Shown here: positions 11,905 through 22,500 of the stretch, piece after piece | How positions within the stretch are numbered: position 1 is the stretch's first letter | Layout: each line of letters begins with the position of its first letter | Assembly: GCA_009731375.1 (NCBI GenBank) | Contig: BJOX01000349.1 | Coordinates: 526,068 to 590,067, forward strand | From: Paulinella micropora | Taxonomy: Eukaryota; Cercozoa; Imbricatea; Euglyphida | Direction: 5' to 3' | DNA length: 64,000 nt | Position numbers and translations under genes: made by a program | Notes under the pieces: model-generated | Told to the model about the DNA's origin: nothing | Seen by the model: the letters and a program-made list of their open reading frames with translations, nothing else | Database searches by the model: none

Positions 11905-13717
11905 TCAATGCCTGTCGATCCGGGTGCACATACGGGAAACTGTTGCCTGTTCCTTTGCTCCCTTCACCCCCTTTCCTTTCCTTTCCTTCCACCTTCTCTC
12001 CCTTATCATGTACCTCTGAGGCCATCCCCGGCCCTGTTGCCGCCGATCGTTGTGCGCCCCCTCGACCTCCTCCTCGACCACCGCCACGTCCTCCGCCACC
12101 TCCGCCTCGTTGTCGTACCCCGCCGCGGACAAGTACGATCCTCGATCCTTACGTTTCCATCCGTATTTCTTGATGTTCTCGGTGTTGAACCGTTCCAACT
12201 CCTCCAGTTCGTGTGGGTGGAACAGGTCTTCCAATCCTCCCAGCTGCCACATACCGTGTCGAATCGCCTCCTTCAGTTCCCGTATAGCCGCGTTCTGCTC
12301 ATCCCGCGAGACTTTATCCATGTTGTCGTGGTACAACGTATCGTCATCGTGTATGCAACATACGCCCCTGAGGCGTAAGAACCATATCCAATCTGCCAGT
12401 AACACGATTTACGCCAGTGGCTGTTCTCCTTCAGCGCCCTTCGCTCATATTTCGGGACTCCCGGTGCATTGCTGAGTCGATCGTCCGAGGGATATCTTGC
12501 CTCGTTCGGCTTCAACTCCCGATTCCTTGCCGCGTTCGTGTAAAAAGACGGATCCATCACATCTGGTCCGGACCCTTTCTGCCTAAACCCTCCCGCTCCA
12601 TGTGCCGCGTTTACCTCCGCCTGCCGAGTATATGGATGCGGGCGACGATCCTCCCTGTGAGACCCCGGCCTCGTTCTCCCCCCGCCGGAATCCCCTGTGC
12701 CACGTTGTTGTCTACCACCGCCCTGTTGGCCCCTTGTACCGCCGCCACCTCCACCAGTCTGTCGTCCTCCACCGTGCCAAAGACATAATGGATCACATCC
12801 ACCAACTGGCAGTGCGTTCTCGCCGCATTGCCCTTGAATTCCTTGTCGAAGATGTCCTTCCATGTCTGGTGGTTCGACAACCCCTAATTCGCCCCAACAA
12901 TTCCCAAGACGTCCGCCAAGACGAAGCAAATTGATTCCATATCGTTGCCACTCTGCGCCCCGCGCAGCTGTTTCTTGAACTGTACCGCAAATTGCCGCAT
13001 CATGTTCATATATCGCCTGTCGTCCCCTTGGCTTTGGTCGATTTGTTCGTACCCCCTGCTTTGCCAGCTCCGTATTTGCCTTCAATTCTTTTACTATATT
13101 TTCCCCTTTTTCCCATCCTTGGACCGAGTGTATTACTCGCCCAACCCGTGCGAGCCTTCTCGTCACCCTCCGATTCTTCCTCCTTTGAATCCTCATCCGA
13201 CTCCGAGCTTTCCGAGCCGCTTTTCTTCTTCTTACTCTTCTTCTTCTTTTTCTTATGTTTAATTTCTTCTTCTTTCTCTTTTCCGGTGACGCAGCCTGCG
13301 GTTCCTCCATTAATTTCAGCCGAAGCCTAATCCAGGCTACCCAACCATCCACACACCCCCTCACCAACGACAGGTGATAAACCCACATCCGCAGTTCCGT
13401 CACCGTCGCCTTCCGGGTCGCCTCATCCAACAGAGCACTCCCGCCCATCGCGTTGTCCATGAGCTTCTTGAGTGCCGTCTTCGCCTCCTTGATGTGCCCC
13501 ATCGCGTCCATGCCGTCGTTGGATTGCTTCATGGCTTCTGCAAAGAAACCCGCTTCCTTCCTCACCTCGTTCGCCCATTGCGCGTTTGCCGTCTCCAACC
13601 ACGACGCCAAGTCATCAACCGGATTGAGCGTCATGCGCTTGTTCTAATCGTGGTATGCCGCAATGACTTTGGTGTCCTGCTGTCGGATTGCCATTATCAG
13701 CCGGTCAATAGCTGCCA
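11905..13717 (-). pseudogene. Retroelement 1 gag, downstream part, next to the 28-kb insertion
   Basis: The minus-strand frames at 12273-13634 and 11905-12405, with other frames between, make a broken gag-like region. An N-terminal helical segment (LASWLETANAQW) is followed by a Lys/Arg-rich stretch and later by a Cys/His cluster (CCIHDDDTLYH) in the place where retroelement 2 gag has its zinc finger. The upstream part of the same gag lies at 41755-44749. The 28-kb element and its CCAG duplication sit exactly between the two parts. Several frameshifts and a TAG show decay. Confidence 0.75.
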
Positions 13718-13721
13718 CCAG
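13718..13721. other. CCAG target site duplication, left copy
   Basis: CCAG immediately precedes the left terminus and is repeated at 41751-41754 immediately after the right terminus. Confidence 0.85.
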
Positions 13722-14769
13722 ACAGGATAAACAACAAGTTTCGACACAAGTTTGGATTTTTTATCAATATTAAAAAACACTTGTTTTATAAAAAAAATCC
13801 AAGATTATGATGTGTTGAAACATAATCAATAGATTTTGTTGAAATTTTTTGAATTTTTGAATTTTCTAGCCGTTAAACGGTCGGTCACAGATTTCTATCT
13901 CCCGTTTATCTCCCCCACTCTCCTGACTAGTTCTTGCTTGGTTTTTCACACCAAATCATACATATATTCTTTATTTTTGTACATTATAATGATTTTTTTT
14001 GATTTTATCAAAAAAAATTCAAAATTTGAATGTTGGGTAACGGTTAACTGTTTTTTTCAAGTATATTATTACTGTCACGAGTAGAAGGATGAAAAGACTT
14101 GAAGCAGACAGATATACTTTGATTTTATTAAAAAGATAAAGATTAGGGTAGGTTTTGATTATTTCAATCACTTTTGTTGAAATTGTTTTGAATTTTCAAG
14201 TTTTCTAGCTGTTAAACGGTCGGTCACAGATTTCTATCTCCCGTTTATCTCCCCCACTCTCCTGACCAGTTCTTGCTTGGTTTTTCACACCAAATCATAC
14301 ATATATTCTTTATTTTTGTACATTATAATGATTTTTTTCGATTTTATCTAAAAAATTCAAAATTTGAATGTTGGGTAACGGTTAACTGTTTTTTTCAAGT
14401 CTATTATTACTGTCACGAGTCGAAGGGTGGAAAGACTTGAAGCAGACAGATATACTTTGATTTTATTGAAAAGATAAAAGATTATGGTAGATTTTGATTA
14501 TTTCCAATCACTTTTGTTGAAATTTTTTTGAATGTTCAAGTTTTGTAACCGTTAAAAAGTTAGTTAACTAGTTTAGTCTACAGTCTATCTCCCACACTTT
14601 CCCGACTCGTTATCGCTTGTTTTTTTCCATAAAATCATATTTATATATATTAAATTGATAAATTATAATGATTTTATTATATTTTATTTAAAAATTCAAA
14701 ATTTGAATATTTAGTAACTTAACTATTGTTTACGGAAGGAGTATTTTTGCCACTTTCAAGTTGCAAGTG
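13722..14769 (+). repeat. Left terminal inverted repeat of the 28-kb element
   Basis: This repeat of about 1,048 bp matches the reverse complement of 40712-41750, apart from small indels and scattered substitutions. It is built from three tandem units of about 340 bp starting near 13840, 14179 and 14519; the last is shorter and more diverged. Each of the first two units carries CCGTTAAACGGTCGGTCAC or a one-base variant and a GGGTAACGGTTAACTG box. A further diverged unit continues inside to about 14890. Confidence 0.92.
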
Positions 14770-14943
14770 TAACACAAATACTTGCAGTTTTTTATTAAAG
14801 TAATTTTTTAGCTTTTATAAGTTAGTATAATGATTTTATTTTCAAAAATTCAAAATTTAAATGTTAGGTAACGGTTACTTGTTTTTATATTATTGTTATT
14901 AATAAAACAGTGATTGTGTAAAAAAATACTTACTTTATTAATT

Positions 14944-15669
14944 CTATCTACGACGACGCTGTCTCTCTTGTCTGCGCCTTTGATTGTGAGGAGGAGAATC
15001 AGGCACAAGCCTTGCCCGCACTGCTGGACGTGGCCCTAGCTCAGGTGGCCACCACAACCTTCCATTTCCCTTGTTCTCCTTGAAGCGAAACTGTACTGCA
15101 GGTTTATTTCGGAAAGTCCTGAGGAGAAGCTTTCCTGCAACCTGAGTTGCTTCAAAGTAGTGATATTGATAAAGCTTATCAATACCAACCACGTTGTGCT
15201 TCAAGTTGGGATTTCTATCAATTACCCCCTGAAAAAACATAGGATCAGAGTTAGAAAAATGGGTTTTGATAAGCCACGCAAGGTCTCTGGAAGTTGTCCA
15301 GATCCAGTTATCATGGAAAGCCATATATGATACCATCTGCGCTATTTTACCTGCATGAGAATCACAAAGCCCCTTTCCATGATACGAGGCCCAAAAATTC
15401 CACTCAGCCGAAGTCAGCCATTTATGCTTGATCAGGATAAGACTGAACTCGGCTAAGGAAAATCTTTGTTTATAATGTTTCCTACCTCCATCCGACCAAA
15501 GTCGCAACTTAGTCAACCGGCCCCCGTACAACTTCCTCACCTTCCTTTCCAAAACGTCAGAAAGAGACTGTCTAAAAAAGAAGTAGTCATTATTTCCTTC
15601 TTTCTCATCTTTGTGCGGGAGTATGTCAACATAAAGTCTTCTGATTCCTCCCAACCCATCACCCATCAT
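14944..15669 (-). CDS. Transposase-like protein, C-terminal exon(s)
   Basis: The 241-residue minus-strand frame contains WSDGGRKHYKQRF and, about 35 residues later, SYHGKGLCDSHAGK. An Asp-Gly-Gly followed by HGK...CD is a pattern I associate with DDE-type transposase-related proteins of oomycetes and early fungi; this is from memory, not a search. The C terminus is Arg/Gln-rich and basic. It lies directly inside the left TIR, where an element's own transposase is expected. The reading frame to the next exon upstream is interrupted near 15670-15726 by a C13 run and a likely short intron, so the product is multi-exon. Confidence 0.6.
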   Translation of the reverse strand: MMGDGLGGIRRLYVDILPHKDEKEGNNDYFFFRQSLSDVLERKVRKLYGGRLTKLRLWSDGGRKHYKQRFSLAEFSLILIKHKWLTSAEWNFWASYHGKGLCDSHAGKIAQMVSYMAFHDNWIWTTSRDLAWLIKTHFSNSDPMFFQGVIDRNPNLKHNVVGIDKLYQYHYFEATQVAGKLLLRTFRNKPAVQFRFKENKGNGRLWWPPELGPRPAVRARLVPDSPPHNQRRRQERQRRRR

Positions 15670-15726
15670 TAATACCGAGATATTATCATTAACATCTTCA
15701 GTCTTTCACCCCCCCCCCCCCTACAC

Positions 15727-16182
15727 TCATTCTGAAAAATCCATTACAACAACGACGAGGGAAAGATTATTCCTAGCTGCTTCTATGTCTTCATCAAAGA
15801 AATGAGAATTTTCTTTGGCCAGAAAATGATGTTTAGCTTTTTTCAAGTCATCTAATAACTGATTTTTCTCACTCTCAGCTTCCTCTGAAAGCTCTCTGTT
15901 TTGGCGATGAAGCTCTTGCTCTTTCTTTTGTAATTCCGCCAAGTGTTTAATTTTGTTACAGTGGTCACCACAAACGGGACACTTGTTCCACAGTTTTGTG
16001 TCACGATGCTCGATCCACAACTGTTTGTGGAAACGTGTCCGTTCGGAACGAGGAGGTGGCACAACCATCTGCTTCAGCTGTGATGCCGGGAAGAGAAGGA
16101 ACTGACCAATCTGTTTGCTCCAAAAAGTCCGAAGCTCGGGAAAAGTAGACCCGCTTTGGGCCTGACTTCTTGCAGGCGTCCT
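15727..16182 (-). CDS. Transposase-like protein, zinc-finger and coiled-coil exon
   Basis: On the minus strand an acceptor-like TATACTCAG at about 16183 opens an exon. It encodes a basic N-terminal part, a Cys/His finger (CPVCGDHCNKIKHL), a charged coiled coil rich in Glu/Lys/Gln, and then LSLVVVVMDFSE, a hydrophobic strand ending in Asp that would suit the first catalytic acid of an RNase H-fold transposase. The next frame downstream (14944-15669) supplies the DGG and HGKGxCD motifs. The assignment rests on motif order and position next to the TIR. Confidence 0.55.
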   Translation of the reverse strand, partial: RTPARSQAQSGSTFPELRTFWSKQIGQFLLFPASQLKQMVVPPPRSERTRFHKQLWIEHRDTKLWNKCPVCGDHCNKIKHLAELQKKEQELHRQNRELSEEAESEKNQLLDDLKKAKHHFLAKENSHFFDEDIEAARNNLSLVVVVMDFSE

Positions 16183-16555
16183 GAGTATATTAATGTTAAT
16201 ATTAACATTAATATATCCCAATCGAAATGAAAGAGATTATATCAATATTATTATCAACATTAATACATCAAAACGCACACAGCTTAATGCTTGTCCGACT
16301 GGTTAAATCAGCTACAACCTTGAGGCACGACAAAGAAATCGTAACTCAAACTTGTAGCTTAAAAATTGGTGGCCGCAACTGGCCGTAGTGAAGACAAATG
16401 ATGATCAAGTAATAATAATAATAATAATAACAGGAAGCGGCTTAAAAACACAAGAAACAGAAAAAAAAACCTGAAGGACTCGCACTAATGCTTGCATTCA
16501 ACCCCTGGACAGACGCATGATGAAGGGAGACCCTGAAGCCTATTGCGTAAATAAC

Positions 16556-17490
16556 TCAAAAAGCAACCCTGGAAATCATGCCAATCGCCGAGAAGCTTCT
16601 GGTAATCAGAAAAAACTCAATATTCTTCTTTAAACGAAAAGGCTGCTCGCTGAGGCTGGGGCTGATCTGGAACTGAACTGCCTGGGGCTTCAACTCCTTT
16701 TGGATTGGACCGCCAGCCAAGGAACTCACCCCTGAACACGTATGTGACACCCCGCGACCATTCTTCCGCTGCACGTGATAAGAAGGCGGCATGCAATTTT
16801 CACACATCCATACGTCGTCGTCCCCTGCTTCGTACGCTCTACGCAGCTGCTCCTGTGTGCGACGCATCTTATGCTTCGGCTCATGCGTAAATCCCTCCCC
16901 CATTCTGATTGCGGTTGCTATTGCTGGCAACACAAAAGAAAAATAGCTGGCACAATAATTCTCGTACACCTTCCCGTCCGTAATATACTGCACAAACTGG
17001 TGCCCGCTCTTGATCCTTCGATCGTGGGTAGGGTGATTTTTCTCAAGGTAGGAAATTATGCCAAGGGAATCCATGCCAAGGAAAAGAGCAATAGGATCGT
17101 ACTCGACAGGGGTACTCTCAAAGGACAGGCCAGCGAAAGAGCGCAGACAAGATTCCTTCATTTTCAACCACGACGCAGATATCTCTGACAACTTAAACAT
17201 GGCTTGCACTTCTCCAAGAATGGAACGTACGTGGCGGGGAACAGTAGCGGGTGTGACGACGGGTATGCCTTCAATGCCCTCCAGTACCCTAACGACCAAA
17301 GCAAACCCCCACTTGGCCAGCTCAACGAACGGATCGCCTGGGTTGCCGTAGAGACGGTTGAAGGTGCCTGGGCCCAAAGAGGCCAAGAGAGAGTCCACTG
17401 CACTCCACTTGCTATTAGGGCGAGGAGGAGGGCGCATCTCCTCTCTGTCCTCCGGAGAAAAAGCCACGTGAATGCCGTCCCTTGCATCTT
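16556..17490 (-). CDS. Upstream exon(s) of the minus-strand element gene
   Basis: A strong acceptor (TTTGCTGTCTCAG) on the minus strand ends at 17491. From there the frame runs through SPEDREEMRPPPRPNSK, LGPGTFNRLYGNPGDPF and a ~170-residue globular region with a CENCMPPSYH...HTC cluster. It stops near 16556. The (TTC)n array directly upstream could be intronic polypyrimidine or coding poly-Ser. Matching minus-strand exon sequence resumes 20 kb away at 37881-38096, so this looks like the 3' part of a gene split by the cargo. The function is not recognised. It is probably part of the same gene as the transposase-like exons. Confidence 0.5.
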
Positions 17491-17497
17491 CTGAGAC

Positions 17498-17603
17498 AGC
17501 AAAGGAGAAGCATGAAGAAGAAGAAGAAGAAGAAGAAGAAGAAGAAGAAGAAGAAGAAGAAGAAGAAGAAGAAGAAGAAAAGAAGCAAAGGAGAAGCATG
17601 AAG
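17498..17603. repeat. Left cargo junction: (GAA)n inside a 20-bp direct repeat
   Basis: AGCAAAGGAGAAGCATGAAG occurs at 17498-17517 and again at 17584-17603, with an almost pure (GAA)n array between. Homology to the DUF285 paralogues begins at 17603, at the last base of the second copy. Base composition changes abruptly here from AT-rich to GC-rich. Confidence 0.85.
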
Positions 17604-17989
17604 TCACTAGCCTAGGATCGACGTTCGTAAACGCGTACGCCTTTAACCAGCCGATCGGCAGCTGGGACGTAAGCAGTGTCTTTAATCTAATTTATACCTT
17701 CGCCTGTAACGATAAAGATAGGGACCAGTGTGTATTTAACCAGCCGCTGGGCAGCTGGGACGTGTCGGCCGCCGTGGTGGCGGAGAGAACAGATGGCATG
17801 TTCTCTGGCAATTGCGTCTTTGATCAGAACCTCACTGCCTGGAACGTAGCCTCCATCTACGGCGCAAGCGTTTGCACGCAGATGTTCCAGCCTAGGGGGA
17901 TTGCCAAGTCTGGCGTAGGTATCAGGCCAAGCAACCTGCCCGCTGTCTGCAACGGCTCCTACGTGCGCGGGTGTGGTATATATCCGTAG
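17603..17989 (+). pseudogene. 5'-truncated PKD/DUF285 paralogue
   Basis: This is the C-terminal end of the DUF285 family seen intact at 20254, 22963, 26297 and 30004. It starts mid-repeat, at the codons that read VTSLGSTFN in the gene at 22963-25176, and runs through two solenoid repeats (AFNQPIGSWDVSSV, VFNQPLGSWDVSAA) to the shared C terminus (GVGIRPSNLPAVC...GCG) and a TAG. Everything upstream of one repeat unit is missing, cut at the (GAA)n junction. An AATAAA lies downstream at 18449-18454. Confidence 0.9.
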
Positions 17990-18561
17990 GTAAGAAACCA
18001 GGCACACCCAACGCAGTCGCGCGCGGGGGAACCCTGGCCAAGCAGCAGGCTTTCTTGCATTCTTGTGCTGGCTTGGCTTTGGCACCGCCCAGGAGAGAGT
18101 ATCATCGAGGGCAGGCTAGTTCTGGGGTGGGGGATAGTTCTTGGGGGGAGATGGGACGAGAAGATGCTTCTCTCTGCCTACTTGCGCAGCGCCGGAGAAA
18201 GACGCGGAGCCGGAGCCAGTGAAAAAAGGACACTGCTACAGCTAGAGGAGGCGCGCAGGCCCCCCTCCCCTGAGCCAGCTTGCTCTGGCGCCCGACGCAC
18301 GCCTCTCTCGGGGAGGCTCTCCAGGGGGAGAGAGAGCAAAGACACCTTCCCTTCCTTCCTTCGTGCCCCCTTTTGTCCCTCCCTCTTATTCCTCTCTCGG
18401 CCCGCGCTGACCTTCTGGCCCCAGCCCGTCTGTCTAGTGTAATGTCCAAATAAAGAGACCTGGCTAGGAAGAATTGTCGGGGGCCTCTTACGTGTTGTCC
18501 AGTCTTCCTCTCCGTCCCTCCGGAGCTCTGGGTTAGCCCCGAGGAGGGCCTGGACGACGCC

Positions 18562-19929
18562 ATGGCCAGCGGGAGCAAGCGCCGCCGCCCCGACGACCCG
18601 CCCCCTCCGCAGGCGCCGCCGCCCCCGTTGACGAGCAGGTTCGTCTGCGACGCGACCAGGCGCTGTAGCCACTGCTACCGAGCCGGATCATGTGGCCCGT
18701 GCCGTTCGTGCCGGCAGCGCAAGCTGTTTGAACCAGCGGGAGACCTCCAGGCAGCCACGTTGACGGTGCAACAGTGGACCCCTGCGGAGGGGACCGACGG
18801 TGCTCCTCTGTCCCCCCAGGAGGTGAAACTGCCGCCGGAGGCCGCGGGGCTGAGCTCGTGTGCTCTCTTTCACACTACCCAGACCGAGTTCGACTCCTTG
18901 TACCCGATGCACGAGACCGCTAGCTGGCTCAAGCCGGGCTCGGTCTTGCTCCTGCGCCGGCCGGCGCTAGTCCTGAAAAGCCTCGGCCAGGGGCCCACGC
19001 CGGCCTGCCTCGATTATTGGCACCTACAGCACCGTTTGGCGCAGGCGGGGCTAGCCCCCGCGGTCCACGGCTTCTTGCAGGTAGCGGGCGCGCCGGGTAC
19101 GGGTCGTGCTGCCACCTGCTGGCTCGTCATGGACCTCGTCAGGGGGCCCACCCCCTGCCTGGACCTGCAGCAGCTTAGTCACAGGCTCGCCCTCGACGGC
19201 CAGGACCGACAGAGAATGGCAGAATTCCTCCGGCGGTTGCTCGACTTCTCGGCCGAGACCCTGCCGCTCTTGCACGCGGATCTGCAGCCCCCCAATCTCG
19301 CCTTGAACGCGCAGCGAGACTGGCGACTGCTAGATCCAGACCCCCGGTTCTGCCGCCGGCTCTGCCTGTCTACGCCGGAGCAGTTGCGCGCTTGTGGGCC
19401 GACCATCAGGCTCTCCAACCTGCTGAGCTTTGTCGCTAACAGCTACGGTCGCCTGCGTCCAGAGCTGCGGCCAGTGCTGTGGCCACTGGTGGCCGACCTC
19501 CTGCGCGGACCCGGTGCACAGGCGGCCTTTGACCGCTGTGCTCGTTGGTGGCAGCAGGAGCTCCAAGAAGAGGGCCTAAGGGGGCCGTTCACCCAGGCCA
19601 GGCATTACTTGGCGGACCGGAAACTAGATCGCGGCCGGGTGTTGCACTGCGTAGGGGTGCGCCCCTACATCCAGGTCACGCTGCCTTTCGTCAGCCACCA
19701 GTGGTGGACTCTAGACGGGACGCCTACTTGGTCTCAGGGCGGCGCGCCCGATGACCAGCAGAAGCCCGCCTCCGAGTTTCTGTCGGCGCTGGTGCGCCTC
19801 GCTTACGTCTGCTCCGATGAGACCTCACGCGCCGCCGCCTGGCCACAGAAGGAGGCCGACCCCCGAGGCCCGGCGGCCAAGGCTAGCAGAGTGTCCCCGG
19901 GGTCGGAGTGGCTCCCCGGGTCCGGGTAG
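18562..19929 (+). CDS. Kinase-like protein with Cys-rich N terminus
   Basis: 455 residues, one exon, very GC-rich. After a basic, Pro-rich start comes a Cys cluster at about residues 29-53 (CSHCYRAGSCGPCRSC), possibly zinc-binding. A kinase-like core follows: VLKSLG with K139 as candidate ATP-binding Lys, a hinge-like CWLVMDLVRG, then HADLQPPNLAL with H238, D240 and N245 in the place of the HRD...N catalytic loop, and LLDPDP with D258 in the place of the DFG Asp. All core catalytic residues are present, although HAD and DPD are unusual variants. The C-terminal 180 residues are unassigned. Such divergent kinases are common in large DNA viruses. An aminoglycoside-phosphotransferase-like fold is the alternative. 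Confidence 0.6.
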   Translation: MASGSKRRRPDDPPPPQAPPPPLTSRFVCDATRRCSHCYRAGSCGPCRSCRQRKLFEPAGDLQAATLTVQQWTPAEGTDGAPLSPQEVKLPPEAAGLSSCALFHTTQTEFDSLYPMHETASWLKPGSVLLLRRPALVLKSLGQGPTPACLDYWHLQHRLAQAGLAPAVHGFLQVAGAPGTGRAATCWLVMDLVRGPTPCLDLQQLSHRLALDGQDRQRMAEFLRRLLDFSAETLPLLHADLQPPNLALNAQRDWRLLDPDPRFCRRLCLSTPEQLRACGPTIRLSNLLSFVANSYGRLRPELRPVLWPLVADLLRGPGAQAAFDRCARWWQQELQEEGLRGPFTQARHYLADRKLDRGRVLHCVGVRPYIQVTLPFVSHQWWTLDGTPTWSQGGAPDDQQKPASEFLSALVRLAYVCSDETSRAAAWPQKEADPRGPAAKASRVSPGSEWLPGSG

Positions 19930-20226
19930 CTACCCCCTGGTGAAGCCCGCCCAAGGCTGGGGAGGAATTCTGTCTGGGAGAGGAGCAAGGCGCTGTCGGC
20001 TGCTGCTGGGCGTGGACTAAGTCAGTAGTACTAAACTCCAGTAAGTGGTCAGCTTTCTGTCCACCGCGCTACGTCCACGACGTAGCTCGTCGTCGCCGGA
20101 GGGGAGGGCCGGGCTACCAGAGAGAGGGGGGGGAGGAGTCCCCTTCTCTTCGCTCTCCCCCGGGGCGCCACGCTGGCGGCGGAGGCGCTGACGGCTGCCC
20201 CCTCACTTGCCCCCCGCCCGCCCTGG

Positions 20227-20236
20227 CTAAACCACC
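20227..20236 (+). promoter_or_regulatory. CTAAACCACC box upstream of DUF285 gene 1
   Basis: This decamer lies 17 nt before the ATG at 20254. The same decamer occurs 11 and 15 nt before the starts at 22963 and 30004. An upstream GCGCCACGC(C/T)GGCGG block is also shared. It may be a promoter or start-site element, or part of a duplicated 5' leader. Confidence 0.55.
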
Positions 20237-20253
20237 CGCCCCGGCTCCACCTG

Positions 20254-22500
20254 ATGCACACCAGCCCGGCCTGCCGGCTGTGGCGCCTGGGGCGCCTGCT
20301 CTGGTGGTTCCGGGCCGCCAGCGCCAAGTGCCCTTACCCGCTCCAGTGCCCGACGCAGGCCGAGGCGTGCCCCCCGGTCGCGTGCCCCGGCGGCGCCACG
20401 ATCCTCGAGCTGACGACGGCGGCCCCGCACGACACGTTCGTGTGGCCCCTGTGGCCGCCCGCCGCGCCGGCCGGCCCCACGTCGTTCGTGGTCGACTGGG
20501 GGGACGGCTCCCCTCCCACGCCGTGCCTGGACGCCGGCGCCGCGCCGTGCGCGCACACGTACGCGTTGGCCGGCACGTACACGGTGACGGCGGACCCCCG
20601 CGGACGCTACCCCGTGCGCGGCTGGGCGCTGACGCCGGCCTGGCACGCCGCGGCGCCCGCGGGCCTGCGGCTCAACCGCCTCCTGCAGTGGGGCGAGCTG
20701 CGCTTCCACGAGACGAGCGGTTACCACCTGTACGCGGCGCCGGGGCTCACGTACGTGCCCTCGCTGGCCTGGCTGCCGGACGCCGGGCTCGTGCGGAGCT
20801 GGGACTACAGCTTCGCCCGCCTCACCACCCCGCTGCCGGACCTGAGCTACGGGCTCAACCTGTCGGGCGCCGTGTCGGCGGTCGGCCTGTTCGAGGGCTC
20901 CACCGGCCTGCGCTGCCTGGACGGCACGCAGGGCTGGGACACGCGCCGCCTGCGCAACGCCAGCCGGGCGTTCGCGAACCTGCCGGCGCTGGCCACGCTG
21001 GACCTGTCGCGCTGGCACACCGCCGCGCTCGAGGACGTGAGCGAGCTCTTGGCGGGCGGCGCGGCGCTCACGTGGACGGGGATCGGCGGCTGGACGTCGC
21101 TGCCGGGGCTGCGGCGCTTCGACCAACTGCTGGCGGGCGTCTCGCCCGACTTCCGGGAACTGGGGGCCTTCGCCAGGTGGGCGACCCCGGCGCTCGCGCC
21201 GGGCTCGGTCGACTGCACGCGGCTGGCGCCGTACACGGCGCTCGGCCAGGCGCACTGGCCCGCCGCGTGCTCGCGCTCGCTCTTCCTGGCGCTGGTGCGG
21301 GTGTCGTACCCTAGCGCCGTCGTCGCCCTGGCGCTGTCGCCCGCGGCCGGCCCGGGCGCCGCGTACGGCGTGGGCTGGGGGGACGGGTCGGCGCCCGGCT
21401 CGTGCGCGCACGCCGACGGCGCCGTCTGCAACCACACGTACACGGGCGCCGGCGACTACTGGCTGCGCCTGAGCGGCCGCGTGGACGGGCTGTGGTACGT
21501 GGCCGGCGCGGAGGTCGTGGAAGTGGTCGCGTGGGGCGACGTGCAGCTGTACCACCCCGTCGGCAGCGGGACGCCACTCCTCGTGCCCCCCGAACTGGAA
21601 GAGTGGGGCGCGCTGCGCTACCTGGCACCTACGGCTGGCTCGCGCGCCCTGCGGGGCGTGGCGCCCGAGTACCTGCTGATCGGGATGGGCGAGTTTGTGG
21701 GTGACGCGCGCGACTGGGACTGGTCGTGGCTCACGCCCGCCACGCACCCCCAGGGCTTCCTCCACCTGTTCTACGGCTGCGCCAAGTTCAACCAGGACCT
21801 GGACGGCTGGAACACAAGCGGCGTGGCTAGCCTCGCCTCCACCTTCCAGTATGCGTCGGCCTTCAACGGCAGCCTCGGGGGCTGGGACACGGGCCAGGTC
21901 ACCAGCCTGGGCTGGACTTTCAGCGGCGCGCGGGCCTTCAACCGACCGCTCGGCGGCTGGAACACGAGCCGGGTCACCAGCCTGCAGTCGACCTTCAACA
22001 AAGCGTACGCCTTTAATCAGCCGCTCGGCGGCTGGGACGTGAGCCGGGTCACCAGCCTGCACACGACCTTCGCAAACGCGTACGCCTTTAACCAGCCAAT
22101 CGGTGGTTGGAACACGAGCCGGGTCACCGTGCTAGGGGCGGCGTTCCTGAATGCGTACGCCTTCAACCAGCCGATCGGCGGCTGGGACGTAAGCCATGTC
22201 TTGTACTTGGGCTACGCTTTTGCCTGTGAACCCATGGGCCAGTGCGTGTTTAACCAGCCGCTGGGCAGCTGGAACGTGTCGGCTGCCCTGGCGACAGGGG
22301 ACTATGTAGCCGTGTTCGGGGGCAACTGCGTCTTCGATCAGAACCTCACGGCCTGGCAAGTAGCGGCCGGGGGCGCCACGACCTGCAGGCAGATGTTTCA
22401 GCCTAAAGGGATTAGCCAGCCTGGCGTAGGTATCAGGCCGAGCAATCTGCCAGCCCTGTGCAACGGCTCCTACGTGCAAGGGTGTGGTCGTATTCAGTAG
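20254..22500 (+). CDS. Secreted PKD-DUF285 (BspA-like) protein 1
   Basis: 748 residues. An N-terminal hydrophobic signal peptide (about residues 1-28) is followed by a Cys-rich segment. The first PKD-like domain is near residues 80-125 (VDWGDGSPPTPC...HTYALAGTYTV). A first solenoid follows with LSRWHTAALEDVSELL-type repeats, then a second PKD-like domain near 375-415 (GWGDGSAPGSCAH...HTYTGAGDYW). About eight DUF285 repeats of the form AFNQPLGGWDVSRVTSL run from residue ~500. The C terminus is GVGIRPSNLPALC...GCG. No transmembrane anchor is seen. DUF285/PKD proteins are typically surface or secreted binding or adhesion proteins. The strong base bias and lack of introns match the rest of the block. 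Confidence 0.85.
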   Translation: MHTSPACRLWRLGRLLWWFRAASAKCPYPLQCPTQAEACPPVACPGGATILELTTAAPHDTFVWPLWPPAAPAGPTSFVVDWGDGSPPTPCLDAGAAPCAHTYALAGTYTVTADPRGRYPVRGWALTPAWHAAAPAGLRLNRLLQWGELRFHETSGYHLYAAPGLTYVPSLAWLPDAGLVRSWDYSFARLTTPLPDLSYGLNLSGAVSAVGLFEGSTGLRCLDGTQGWDTRRLRNASRAFANLPALATLDLSRWHTAALEDVSELLAGGAALTWTGIGGWTSLPGLRRFDQLLAGVSPDFRELGAFARWATPALAPGSVDCTRLAPYTALGQAHWPAACSRSLFLALVRVSYPSAVVALALSPAAGPGAAYGVGWGDGSAPGSCAHADGAVCNHTYTGAGDYWLRLSGRVDGLWYVAGAEVVEVVAWGDVQLYHPVGSGTPLLVPPELEEWGALRYLAPTAGSRALRGVAPEYLLIGMGEFVGDARDWDWSWLTPATHPQGFLHLFYGCAKFNQDLDGWNTSGVASLASTFQYASAFNGSLGGWDTGQVTSLGWTFSGARAFNRPLGGWNTSRVTSLQSTFNKAYAFNQPLGGWDVSRVTSLHTTFANAYAFNQPIGGWNTSRVTVLGAAFLNAYAFNQPIGGWDVSHVLYLGYAFACEPMGQCVFNQPLGSWNVSAALATGDYVAVFGGNCVFDQNLTAWQVAAGGATTCRQMFQPKGISQPGVGIRPSNLPALCNGSYVQGCGRIQ

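Noticed and set aside
20227-22062. Long antisense frames opposite the DUF285 and FtsJ genes (for example 611 codons here, and about 390 codons at 36002-37174)
   Set aside because: They are expected in very GC-rich DNA, where stop codons are rare. The composition is Arg/Ala/Pro-biased with no motif, and the sense frame has clear domains.
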